A stretch of DNA of 64,000 bases from Rhodospirillales bacterium (GTDB lineage Bacteria > Pseudomonadota > Alphaproteobacteria > Rhodospirillales > Defluviicoccaceae): contig JADJRE010000018.1 in NCBI GenBank assembly GCA_016712375.1, forward strand, positions 28,186 to 92,185. Reading direction: 5' to 3'. The translations under genes were made by a program, and so were the position numbers. Under the pieces are notes generated by a model. The model saw only the letters and a program-made list of their open reading frames with translations, was not told where the DNA came from and made no database searches. How positions within the stretch are numbered: the stretch's first letter is position 1; each line of letters opens with the position of its first letter. Below are positions 1 through 8,516 of this stretch, piece after piece.

Positions 1-1
1 T

Positions 2-958
2 GAGCCTGCGTTCGCCGCTCTCCGGTCGGTCGCGAGTGGCATTCTTGCCGTGCCCGTGTCGAGCTCGCCGGGAGAGTATCTGATCTGGCTCCGACCGGAG
101 CGGGTGCGAACCATCACCTGGGGCGGCGACCCATCGAAAGCGGTCGTCATCGGGGACGATCCATCCCACTTGTCACCCCGTCGATCTTTTGCCCAGTGGC
201 ATCAGCTTGTGGAAGGCACCTCGGAACCGTGGACGCGGGCCGATCTCGCCATGGCGCGACTGATCGGCGAGACAGTGTCGATTGTGTTGCTGCAGTTCCG
301 ATCGGTTCGACTTCTGATCGCCCAGGATCAGCTGGACAGGGTTCGCCAGAAGGTTGGTGCCTCCGAACTGCCGGTTGCAATCGCCGATGCGGGTGGGCGC
401 ATCCTGCTGACCAACGACGCGTTCAGGCAACTGCTGCAGGTGGGTTCCTTGCCCGTACTGTGTCTGCGCGACTTGTCGGGCTGCTTTGCTGATCTCGATG
501 ATGCCCGCTGGCGGCTTGAAGACCTGCTGACCGATCGCCGGAGTTGGCGAGCAGAAGTACGGCTGAAGGCGCGCGAGGGCGAGGCGAGGCCGGTACTTGT
601 CACTGCCGATCCGGTTTTCTCTTCGCCCGATCGGCTGCTTGGCTTCGTCGTCCAGTTCACCGACTTGCGCGAACGCAAGGCCGCCGAAGATGCGCGTCTG
701 CGCTTCCAAAGCGGCGTACTCGGCGAGAACAGGCTGCGATCGCCTGGCGTTGGCTGCGAGTCGAGTCCACTGTATCGGAAACTGCTGTACGCTGTCTTCG
801 GCAATGCCCAGCTGGCGGCGCTCGAGATCACTCACAGCGCAGACATAGCGCGCATTCCCGAGAGCCTGGAGAGCGTGCGGCTATCAGTCAGCCGGACAGC
901 CGAACTGCTGGAGCGCCTGCTGCAACATGCATCCTCGGCGGCGGGTAAGGACGGCTGA
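2..958 (+). CDS. bphP: Bacteriophytochrome, C-terminal part (PHY end, PAS, output helices)
   Basis: The frame is open from base 2, so the gene begins upstream of the window; the GTG at 50 is an internal codon. What is seen: the end of a PHY domain (about 90 residues, with the tongue-like 'WLRPERVRTITWGGDP' and 'LSPRRSF'), then a PAS domain ('ELPVAIADAGGRILLTNDAF'), then a short helical tail ending in 'ESVRLSVSRTAELLERLLQH'. There is no histidine-kinase H-box or ATPase. This order resembles the PAS-helical output photoreceptors of Bradyrhizobium and Rhodopseudomonas that bind biliverdin and antagonise PpsR. The chromophore cysteine and the GAF domain lie outside the window. It faces hmuO tail to tail, which supports a photoreceptor/chromophore pair. 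Confidence 0.85.
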   Translation, partial: EPAFAALRSVASGILAVPVSSSPGEYLIWLRPERVRTITWGGDPSKAVVIGDDPSHLSPRRSFAQWHQLVEGTSEPWTRADLAMARLIGETVSIVLLQFRSVRLLIAQDQLDRVRQKVGASELPVAIADAGGRILLTNDAFRQLLQVGSLPVLCLRDLSGCFADLDDARWRLEDLLTDRRSWRAEVRLKAREGEARPVLVTADPVFSSPDRLLGFVVQFTDLRERKAAEDARLRFQSGVLGENRLRSPGVGCESSPLYRKLLYAVFGNAQLAALEITHSADIARIPESLESVRLSVSRTAELLERLLQHASSAAGKDG

Positions 959-1080
959 GTGCATCCGCTCGCCGAAGGCAGTCTGCCCGTCGTCGTGGCG
1001 ACTGCCAGTCGCTCCGTTTAAAGCTCGATCATTCCTCCGGCGGCGGCGGTAGGCGCTGAGCTGCGGCCTGGCTTGGTGGT

Positions 1081-1734
1081 CTACTGGCGCCCATTTGCCT
1101 CGGGCACCGGCGGCCTGTACGCGTGCCGCACCGCTTGAGACAGCTGAATGTTCAGCTCGAAAGCAGCGACGGCCTCGTCGATAACAGCTTCAGGTTTCGC
1201 AATCTCGGCTCCACCGCAATCGATAGCGTCTCGATACTCGGCGGCGAACACCTTTGGCTCCGAAATCATCGGAAAGTCATAGAAGCTCAAGGCGGCTGGT
1301 CCAAGGCCAAGCAACTGTGCCAGGAGCCTTCGCAATACCTGACCGCCGTTGAGATCGCCAAGGTAGCGGGTATAGGCGTGAGCGATCAGTCGCGATCCGT
1401 CGCCGCCTGCTGCACTCTTAACCGCTTCAGCGTAGTGTTCCCCAGCGGGAAGAAGCACCACTTGCTGCGGCCAACTCGGTCCGAAAAGCTCTCCCAGATC
1501 CGCCCGCAGGGCTTCGCTGCGATAGAGGCGGGGGTCGGCCACCCTCCGAACGCCGGGCCGCTGTGACGCCGAAGCCAGGGCCTGCTCCAGAGCGTGGTAG
1601 GCTGGCAGCAGATTTCGCAGAAATAAGCCATATCCGTGCATGGTTATTCGTCCATGCAGTATATCGGCGATGATGCCTGATCGCTCGGCTTCAGCATGCA
1701 GGCGCTGGGTGCACCGGCGAAGCTCGGCGGTCAA
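1081..1734 (-). CDS. hmuO: Biliverdin-producing heme oxygenase
   Basis: About 217 residues, the usual size of bacterial heme oxygenases. It opens heme to biliverdin, CO and iron in the cytosol; biliverdin is the chromophore of bacteriophytochromes. The proximal heme histidine is in 'RLHAEAE' (about H13), and the distal-helix motif 'GDLNGGQVL' is intact. The start is a TTG at 1734; an in-frame stop lies not far upstream and no ATG or GTG is available between, so the start is uncertain by a few residues. It lies 125 bases downstream of pufC on the same strand and converges on bphP, so it may be co-transcribed with the puf genes. Iron acquisition is the alternative role, but no heme transporter is nearby. 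Confidence 0.88.
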   Translation of the reverse strand: MTAELRRCTQRLHAEAERSGIIADILHGRITMHGYGLFLRNLLPAYHALEQALASASQRPGVRRVADPRLYRSEALRADLGELFGPSWPQQVVLLPAGEHYAEAVKSAAGGDGSRLIAHAYTRYLGDLNGGQVLRRLLAQLLGLGPAALSFYDFPMISEPKVFAAEYRDAIDCGGAEIAKPEAVIDEAVAAFELNIQLSQAVRHAYRPPVPEANGRQ

Positions 1735-1859
1735 ACCGCAGGTCTCGAACGTGCCGCTATCGATTGCCGGACTCCTCGCCGCCTGTATTTCTGCTCATCG
1801 AACAACACTTCAGAGAAGGGAGCAACGGTCACCGCAAGTGGCTCCCGGGCACTCCCGCG

Positions 1860-2876
1860 CTATTGCTTGACTTCGTTCAGTTCCGGATAATCGCGCAGCA
1901 TCGATGCACCCAGCAGCGGCTTGTTGACGCCCTGGTGGCAGGTGCCACAGTTAATCTTGGCAACGTCGCCGAGCGGTCCGAGCCGGTGCGGCGGGAAGGT
2001 CGGCGTGAGCGGAACCAGATAGTTGGTGTTCAGGTCGCGGACCATCCGGATGCCGTACCAAGCGGACGTGCGCTGTGGTGCACTCTGATTCCAGTCGAAG
2101 AACGAGCGGCTGTTATGGCAGAAGGTGCAGTTCTGGCCCAGAGCTCGCGACATGTGCATCATCAGGGCGTAGGTGCGCTCTGTTCGCTTAATGCTCGCGC
2201 CGTCTCCACTGGGCAGTGCGGAGGTCGAGATGACACGCACATTGTCGTCGTTCAGCAAGCTTGGAAATGGATCGAACGGCAGTGATGTTGTGCCGACCGA
2301 AGCCGCGGCAATGTTCTGACCCGCCCGGTATCCCACGGGCCCTCGCGCCGCGACCGGGCCTGGATTGGAGAACCAGATTTTTTCCGGCACCGGCTGCCCC
2401 CGATGGCAGGTGTAGCAGGTGACTCCTGTCTCGCGCACGTGTTTCTGCCAGCTGAGGTTAGTGTGCGCGGTCATCTGCAACATGCGCCGCGCGACCCGTT
2501 TGGGGTAGAGCGAGTCGTCCGCCAAGTTCTCCGCCACGTGGCAGTAATTGCAGCCTTCGTCCCGCGAAACCCAGTCCGTTATAGCCAACATGACCCGGAC
2601 GAACTGCTCTTCGCTGAGGTGACCAAGAACCTGGACGTTCTCGTAGACCGCCGAGGCGCGCGGACCCTCCGGCGATGCCTCAGGAATGACATCCGGCAAC
2701 TGGTTCCGCGCGATGACTGTCGCCTCCCGCCGCGGGTTGATGTTCTGCTCCAATGCAAGTCCGCGGTAGCCGGTTTGTACGGACTTGATTGGCGGGCGTT
2801 CCCAGCCGGCTGTGAGCAGCATGAAGGTGCCGAAAAAGGCAGCGAGTGCCAAACTGGCCCAGAACGCGATCTTCAT
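1860..2876 (-). CDS. pufC: Photosynthetic reaction-centre tetraheme cytochrome c
   Basis: 338 residues. Four CxxCH heme motifs are visible: CNYCH (about 109), CYTCH (about 155), CTFCH (about 251) and CGTCH (about 311). The methionine-bearing helices (for example 'ARRMLQMTAH', 'ALMMHMSRALG') are as expected for axial ligands. It passes electrons from soluble cytochromes to the special pair on the periplasmic face. The N-terminus has one hydrophobic segment (residues 4-22) ending in 'LLTAGWERPP' without a lipobox cysteine, so it is probably held by an uncleaved anchor rather than by lipid. It follows pufM by 11 bases as the last gene of pufBALMC. Confidence 0.96.
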   Translation of the reverse strand: MKIAFWASLALAAFFGTFMLLTAGWERPPIKSVQTGYRGLALEQNINPRREATVIARNQLPDVIPEASPEGPRASAVYENVQVLGHLSEEQFVRVMLAITDWVSRDEGCNYCHVAENLADDSLYPKRVARRMLQMTAHTNLSWQKHVRETGVTCYTCHRGQPVPEKIWFSNPGPVAARGPVGYRAGQNIAAASVGTTSLPFDPFPSLLNDDNVRVISTSALPSGDGASIKRTERTYALMMHMSRALGQNCTFCHNSRSFFDWNQSAPQRTSAWYGIRMVRDLNTNYLVPLTPTFPPHRLGPLGDVAKINCGTCHQGVNKPLLGASMLRDYPELNEVKQ

Positions 2877-2887
2877 CGCACGATTCC

Positions 2888-3850
2888 CTAAAGCCTTGCT
2901 GGATCGCCAGTGGACGGAATTGTCTGCGGGTAAATCGGTGCAAAGTCATGCTTCACCGCCCACAGGTACCAGTTGTCCACGACCGTGCCGGTGAGCAGGA
3001 TACCGATGCCGCCGGCCAAAGGCGTCAGGACGGCGAACCACCAAGCCCAGCGATGGATCGATTCCATCGTCGCGTTGAAGCCCATTGTCCACCGCCAGAA
3101 CAACGCAGCCCGTTCGCCCGCGGTACCACGATCGATGATCTGTTCCACCTCGCGCTCGCCGCCGAAGCGGCTGACCGCGAGGATGGTCGCCCCATGCATT
3201 GCGAATAAAAGGGTCGAGCCGTAGAGGAAGACGATCGAGAGCGCGTGGAACGGGTTGTAGAACAGGTTGCCGTAGCGGATGGACAAGGCAGCGGTCCAGT
3301 CCAGGTGCGGAAAGATGCCGAACGGCACCGCCTCGCTCCAGCTTCCCATCAGCAGCGGGCGGATAAAGCCGAGCACGAGATACAACCAGATGGCAGCGGC
3401 AAACGCCCACGCGACGTGGGTCCCCAACCCCAGCGCGCGCGCGCGACGGTAAGTGCGCACCCACCAAAGCAGGATCGACGTGGTGAGGAAGAACCCGGCC
3501 ATGATCCACCAACCGCCCTCCGCCAGCGGGGGCAGCCGCAGCCCGTAAGCTGGGCTCGGCGGCTCCAGGGCAAGCCACGGGAGTTGTCGGACGAACTGGA
3601 TCGGATCCCAATTGACCGATGCCCACATGTTGAGGCCGATGATCTCGATGGCGATGAAGCCACAAATGAGCGAAGCGACCCCGGCAGCACCCAGATAGGT
3701 CGGGCCGACCTGCGCGTCGCCGATTACGCCGAGCCAATACGAAATCATCGGCTTGCCGAGGCGGGGCCAGCTGCCGCGCGGCAGCGGTGCCACCGGGTAC
3801 GATGCACAGCGGACCTGAACACGGGTAAAAAGGTTCTGGCATTCGGCCAT
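2888..3850 (-). CDS. pufM: Reaction-centre M subunit
   Basis: 320 residues, the family length. The start is the ATG at 3850 ('MAECQNLFTRVQVR'); a longer open frame runs upstream to 4714 but there it is an out-of-frame reading of pufL. Five transmembrane helices and the M-type hallmarks are present: 'FIRPLLMGSWSEAVPFGIF', 'FYNPFHALSIVFLYGS', 'AMHGATILAVSRFGGERE' and 'MGFNATMESIHRWAWW', which carry the bacteriochlorophyll and non-heme iron histidines. It forms the membrane core of the type-II reaction centre with PufL and binds QA. It lies 14 bases after pufL and 11 before pufC. Confidence 0.97.
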   Translation of the reverse strand: MAECQNLFTRVQVRCASYPVAPLPRGSWPRLGKPMISYWLGVIGDAQVGPTYLGAAGVASLICGFIAIEIIGLNMWASVNWDPIQFVRQLPWLALEPPSPAYGLRLPPLAEGGWWIMAGFFLTTSILLWWVRTYRRARALGLGTHVAWAFAAAIWLYLVLGFIRPLLMGSWSEAVPFGIFPHLDWTAALSIRYGNLFYNPFHALSIVFLYGSTLLFAMHGATILAVSRFGGEREVEQIIDRGTAGERAALFWRWTMGFNATMESIHRWAWWFAVLTPLAGGIGILLTGTVVDNWYLWAVKHDFAPIYPQTIPSTGDPARL

Positions 3851-3864
3851 TGAAGTGCCCCCCG

Positions 3865-4689
3865 CTAGCGCCAGATCGGCAGATCGAGCCACCAATTCCA
3901 CCACTCTGGCCAGCCGCGGGTCCAGAACGGGCCGCTGATCACGATGCAGACCGCGCTCCAGAATCCCGCGGATAGCGCCAGGAAGAGCCCCAGCCGATGA
4001 ATGCCGAGGACGCCGATGGAATAGCCGATGTGGTCGCGGAAAAAGGTGTTCTCGTGTTCGGCGCCTTTGAGCCGCTCGCCCTTTTTCGGGTTGGCTGCTG
4101 ACAGGATCGCCGATCCGTGCAGCGAGAGCGCGAACGTTGTCGTGAAGAAGAAGCTCACGGCGAGCATGTGCGCCGGATTGTAGTGAAAGTGTAAGTACTG
4201 GTAACCAACGTTCGAAACCCAGTCGAGATGGCTGAAAATGCCGTAAGGAAAACCATGGCCCCAGGCACCGAGCAGCAGTGGGCGAATGACGACGAGCGTC
4301 ACGTAGGCGAAGATTGCAACGCCGTAGGCGGCCGGAACATGCAGTCCCATCCCAAGTTTTCGGGCGATCTCCGCCTGGCGAAGGGCCCAGGAAACGAAGG
4401 CGCCGATGGCGCAGACGGTTATCAGTTGCCAGAGGCCGCCTTCTTTCAGCGGGGCCAGCCCCAGGCCGTATTTGAGGTCGGGCGGAGCAATGTTGATCAG
4501 CCAGGGATTCCAGGTTGGTCCGAGCGCCGCTCCCCATAGGATCAGGCCGGTTCCAATCGCCGCGAAGAAGATCGTCGTCACGCCGAAAAAGCCCACGTAG
4601 AATGGGCCGAACCAAAAATCGAACAGGTCGCCGCCGAGCAGGGTGCCGCCCCGAACGCGGTACTTCCTCTCGAAAGTGAGCAACGCCAT
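3865..4689 (-). CDS. pufL: Reaction-centre L subunit
   Basis: 274 residues from the ATG at 4689, which has a strong ribosome site (GGGAGGAA, about 7 bases away); the longer frame to 4752 would overrun the intercistronic hairpin. It begins 'MALLTFERKYRVRGGTLLGG', as L subunits do. Conserved segments include 'VIRPLLLGAWGHGFPYGIF', 'FHYNPAHMLAVSFFFTTT', 'ALHG'-type 'LSLHGSAIL' and 'HIGYSIGVLGIHRLG', giving special-pair, accessory pigment and iron histidines. Five membrane helices. It pairs with PufM and holds QB. Confidence 0.97.
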   Translation of the reverse strand: MALLTFERKYRVRGGTLLGGDLFDFWFGPFYVGFFGVTTIFFAAIGTGLILWGAALGPTWNPWLINIAPPDLKYGLGLAPLKEGGLWQLITVCAIGAFVSWALRQAEIARKLGMGLHVPAAYGVAIFAYVTLVVIRPLLLGAWGHGFPYGIFSHLDWVSNVGYQYLHFHYNPAHMLAVSFFFTTTFALSLHGSAILSAANPKKGERLKGAEHENTFFRDHIGYSIGVLGIHRLGLFLALSAGFWSAVCIVISGPFWTRGWPEWWNWWLDLPIWR

Positions 4690-4745
4690 CTGTTCCTCCC
4701 TCGCGCTGCCGCAAGTGTTGCTTGCCTTGTCGATTGCCGCGGATA

Positions 4746-4776
4746 CGGACAAGGCCTGAGCTTCAGACCTTATCCG
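4746..4776 (-). promoter_or_regulatory. pufA-pufL intercistronic RNA hairpin
   Basis: On the minus strand the sequence CGGATAAGG / CCTTGTCCG forms a 9-base-pair stem with one U-G pair, capped by an inner CUGA-agc-UCAG stem. There is no U-run, so it is not a plain terminator. In Rhodobacter, hairpins at this place slow 3' decay of the pufBA segment and raise light-harvesting over reaction-centre output. The position and strength here suggest the same role; that is inference. Confidence 0.7.
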
Positions 4777-4794
4777 CTCCCTCGGCAGGTACCG

Positions 4795-5010
4795 TTAGGC
4801 GACAGTCGCTTGCAGGCCCGCCAGTTCCGCTGGCGCTGACGGCAGAATCAACTCCACCTTGTTTTCCGCCCGTGGGCGTGGGCCTTCCAGCCAGTTGAAC
4901 CGGTCGGTGCTGAGCAGGATGAAGTGAATCAGCAATGCCAATGTGAAGAGAAAGACAAACAGTGCGACCAGCGTCCGGCGCGGGTCGAACAGAAGCCAAA
5001 TTCGCCACAT
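4795..5010 (-). CDS. pufA: LH1 light-harvesting alpha subunit
   Basis: 71 residues, starting 'MWRIWLLFDPRRTL', the typical alpha N-terminus. One transmembrane helix contains the bacteriochlorophyll-ligand histidine in 'LLIHFILLSTDRFNWL', with the tryptophan that hydrogen-bonds the pigment. The C-terminal 25 residues are polar and variable, as in other LH1 alpha chains. It builds the ring round the reaction centre with PufB. It follows pufB by 13 bases and precedes the hairpin and pufL. Confidence 0.96.
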   Translation of the reverse strand: MWRIWLLFDPRRTLVALFVFLFTLALLIHFILLSTDRFNWLEGPRPRAENKVELILPSAPAELAGLQATVA

Positions 5011-5023
5011 CTCCGTGCGCTCC

Positions 5024-5254
5024 CTAGGTCAGGTTTGAAAGAGTGTGCAGCAGTGCGACAGCCACGCCGTCGTGGAGCGACGTGTACCCTTCCGGACCTG
5101 GCAGCCAGGGTCGCCACAACCAGGCCAGGACGTGCGCGACGATGGCTATCAGCGTGAATGCAATGAAACTGCCCATGAAGATGCCATGGAATTCCTTCGC
5201 CTCATCCGGGGTCAGCCCGGAAAGCGTTGGATGTCTATCGTCGGTAGCAACCAT
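5024..5254 (-). CDS. pufB: LH1 light-harvesting beta subunit, with C-terminal extension
   Basis: 76 residues from the ATG at 5254 with GGAGAAAT as ribosome site. The beta hallmarks are clear: 'LTPDEAKEFHGIF' and the helix with 'VAHVLAWLWRPWLP', containing the pigment histidine. Many beta chains end near 'WRPW', but this one continues for about 25 residues ('GPEGYTSLHDGVAV...'). The 195 bases between pufB and bchZ hold no pufQ-like membrane protein that I can see, so this stretch is probably the puf promoter region. Confidence 0.95.
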   Translation of the reverse strand: MVATDDRHPTLSGLTPDEAKEFHGIFMGSFIAFTLIAIVAHVLAWLWRPWLPGPEGYTSLHDGVAVALLHTLSNLT

Positions 5255-5449
5255 GTCTCGATTTCTCCGTTTTTCGGGCCGAATGCCCGGTACCGTGCAT
5301 CTCCCGCGCGGCAGGGACCGCCATGGCGCGCCGGCCACGACAAGCTGAACGCTCACCAGCATCGGGCAGGCGGGGCACCGCGGAGAGCGCCCGCCGGTGA
5401 GAAAGACGGGGCGATCGGGTAACAGCCGAATCAGTGATGCACCGGTTTC

Positions 5450-6906
5450 TCATGCGGCCCGACCTCCGACGGGGAGAGCCGACGCCATTCCCACGTGCTG
5501 AGCGGTCACGCGTGATTCACCGGCGGATCGGGCCCGCTGCTCCGCCTCGTCGCGCAGCCGCTTCGACGCCGATATTCGCACCAGCACCGGCTCGCGAGAG
5601 ACGACCGTCTCCAGTGCCGAGCGTGCGTCCTCATCCCACGGCAGCTCCTGGTGCCCGCGCGCCGGCGTCGCGATTACCTGGTCCATCTCCGTGGCCAGCG
5701 GCAGGACGAAAACAGCGCGTCGAACAGGGCGTTGCAGACCAGCTGAATGAGGTGTGTCGCGCCGGCGTAGCCCATGAATGGCGTACCGGTGTGCCGCCGC
5801 ACGATCGCCCCGGGGAACGACGCCGGGATGAAGATCGTCCGCGCGCCGATCTCCGACAGGTACATCCGCTCGTTGTAGCTGCCGAACAACACCAGCGGCG
5901 TCCGCTCGGAGATCGCCGCGCGCACCGCTGCGTTGTCGGGCTTCACGCCGGCGCAGCGCGAAAACGCGAAGCTGCAGGGCAGGCCCATCTCCGTCTCGAG
6001 GAAATGACGTACGCCGCGGCTGTAGGTCTCGGTAGCAACAATCGCAAAGCTGGCGGTTCCGAAGAAATCCTGGGTCACCGATCGCCACAAATCCCACAGC
6101 GGCTTGATCGTCGTATGCTTTTCCCGTTCGATGAAGGGCTCTGGATCGAGTCCGAGCAGCTGGCCCAGAATGCGCAGGAACTTCGTCGTCGAGTGCAGCC
6201 CGATCGGCGCCTGCAGGTACGGGCGTCCCAGCGCCTCGCACAACGCGCGGCCAAACTCACGGTACAGGCAGATGTTGACGTCGGCGTCCACCAGCCGCGG
6301 TACATCGGCGACATGGCTGCCGAGCGGGAATACCATGTTGATCTCGGCACCAACGCCCTCCACCAGCCGGCGGATCTCGGCAAGATCCGACCAGCAGTTG
6401 AAGTAGCCGTAGGTGGGGCCGATGATGTTGACGGTAGGCTTGGCCCCTTCGGCGCGGCGCTTGGGTGCCGGCATGCGGCCGCGCTTCAGCCCGTATTCCG
6501 ACCACAGCCAGACCAGCGCTCGATTGGCGCTCTGCCACTGATCCTCGTCGATGCTGCGTGGAAGGAAACGCTGGATGTTGGTTCCTTCCGGCGTGACGCC
6601 GCCGCCGATCATCTCGGCGATCGAGCCGGTTACCACAACCGCGGGCTGTGCCGGGTCCAGCGTCCGATGAGCACGTCGCATCGCCCCCTCGGTGCCGTGC
6701 TGGCCCAGTTCCGCCTCGCCGAGGCCGGTGACGACGATCGGCAGTTCGTGCGGCGGCAGCGCATCGGTGTAGTGCAGGACCGAAGTCACCGGCAGGTTCT
6801 CGCAGCCGACCGGGCCGTCGATGATCACCTGCAAGCCCTTGATCGCTGTGAACGCGTAGACCGCCCCCCAATAGCCGCCGGCGCGATCATGATCGAGGAT
6901 CAGCAT
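5450..6906 (-). CDS. bchZ: Chlorophyllide a reductase subunit Z (frameshifted as read)
   Basis: BchZ with BchX and BchY reduces the C7-C8 bond of chlorophyllide on the way to bacteriochlorophyll a. The start is the ATG at 6906, overlapping the bchY stop (ATGA). 'GPVGCENLPVTSVLHYTD' carries a cluster-ligand cysteine, and the nitrogenase-like fold is clear. The frame breaks near 5705-5712, beside a run of four A: after 'NALFDAL' the conserved end ('LPLATEMDQV', 'ELPWDEDA', 'RISASKRLRDEAE') is in another frame down to 5450. One missing base explains it. A sequence error is more likely than a dead gene because the downstream codons are fully conserved. Confidence 0.93.
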
Positions 6907-8491
6907 CAGACACCCTCCCCCCCGAGCGGCGTCGGCAGCGGCGTCTTCACGGGACGAGTGGGGGGCCGTCGGCGCGGCTGGTCGTGCCACACGCCGGCAG
7001 TCTCGCCGCCACCGACACCCTCGAAGAACCCCTGCATCGCGTCAAAGCGGTGCTGGTTGCTGAGCGCTGCGTTGATCACCTGTGACAGCGATGCTGGCCC
7101 GGCAATTCCCATCAGCGGTCGCGCCGAGATCAGGTTGGTGAAGTACAGCGCCGATGTTCCGGCCTGCTTCGCCTTTTGCACCACCGGCGTGGTGCCGATC
7201 GCAAGATCCGGGCGAAACTCAGCGAAGGCGGCAAGGTCGTCTTCCAGCGAGGCGCGGTAGCGGACCTGTACGCCCTTCGCTTCCAACCACTCCCGGTCCG
7301 TTTCCGACCAGCGGGAGCGGGGGCAGGCGGTTCCGGTATAGCGGACGTCGGCGCCGCACTCCACCAGCAGCCGCGCCACCAGCAGCTCAGAGCCTTCATA
7401 TCCTGACACGGTAATCCGCCCGCGCACTGGGTTGGCGCCGAGCGCCGCCTTGATCGGCGGCAGCAGGCTGTTGTGTGCCGCCGCCACCACGTCGGCCGCG
7501 ATGCCACAGGCGTCGCCGATGGTAGTGAGCCAGGCGGCGGTTCCGTCCAGTCCGACCGGAGCTGAGCCGACGATCGTCCGGCCCGCGGCCTCGAACTCGC
7601 GGACGCAGGCGGCGTAGAACGGATGGATGGCGGCGACGGCGGCGCAATCCAGCGCGGTATAAGCTCCCGCCACTCGCGCGTTGGCACTACGGGCCCGGCG
7701 GCGATGCCGAGTGGTTCCAGCATCCGGCCGATTACCATTGGATCAGCCGGAAACATCTCGCCCAACAGCGTGATCGTCGGCTTGTCGGGCCGCTCCGTGC
7801 GCGGAGCCGGAACCGGACCCTGCTCCACCTCGTGCCGGGCGTATGCGAGCATTGCGCCCGCCAGCACGTCCTTCGCCTCGGCATGTGTCGGCACGCCGAA
7901 GCCTGGAACATCGATGCCGATGATTCGCACCCCGCGGATTTCCTTCGGCAGCAGCCGCAATGGAACACCCGAGGCGGTCGGCACACACAGGTTGGTGACA
8001 ACGATGGCGTCGTATAGCGCCGGGTCGGCCAGCTGATGGACGGCGTCCCGGATGTCCTCGAACAGCTTGCCGGTGACGAGCGTCTCGGAGTTGAAGGGCA
8101 CGTAGCCGACCGTGCGGCGCGCGCCATAGAAGTGCGACGTGAACGTGAGGCCGTAGACGCAGCAGGCCGAGCCCGACAGCACCGTTGCCGTGCGCCGCAT
8201 GCGCAGGCCGACACGGAGCGAGCCGAACGCCGGGCACATGCTCTGCGGTTGGTCGTGCGGACCGGTCGGGTAGTCGGCGGCGTAGCGCGCCAGGGTTTCA
8301 GTGGCGCCGGCTGCCGCGGCGGCCCGCTGCATCTCCTGCTTGCCGGCATGGCAGCCGGAAGCGGTGTTCCCAATCGCCGTGCCGGCGGGCCGCGGTGGGC
8401 CGTCGTCGGCTGCGGGGGCGAGGGCAGCGTCGTAAACCACCTCTACCGAGGATGCCGCCCTGCCACTATGTTGAGCGTCGAAATTAGTCAT
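6906..8491 (-). CDS. bchY: Chlorophyllide a reductase subunit Y (frameshifted as read)
   Basis: The catalytic-core partner of BchZ. The N-terminal part reads 'SMCPAFGSLRVGLRMRRT' and 'GSACCVYGLTFTSHFYGAR', giving the [4Fe-4S] cysteines. After 'VVPTREWREL' (near 7661-7665) the frame shifts; the conserved remainder ('ALDCAAVAAIHPFY', 'SGYEGSELLVARLL', 'LIGTTP'-like 'LAIGTTPVVQKAK', 'NLISARPLMG') continues in the next frame to 6906. A single missing base accounts for this. The start ATG at 8491 is 25 bases after the bchX stop. The bchX-Y-Z order is that of the standard superoperon. Confidence 0.93.
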
Positions 8492-8516
8492 CGCCTTCGA
8501 CTTCGTCTTTGCCGGA

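Noticed and set aside
2888..4714. A 608-residue minus-strand open frame covering pufM and beyond
   Set aside because: Only the part up to 3850 is PufM; the upstream part is Arg/Pro-rich and out of frame with pufL.
5255..5449. Possible pufQ between bchZ and pufB
   Set aside because: No frame gives a membrane helix or PufQ-like sequence; left as promoter region.
5434..7260. A 608-residue plus-strand open frame antisense to bchZ/bchY
   Set aside because: High-GC shadow with no ribosome site or family; the minus strand codes for BchZ and BchY.
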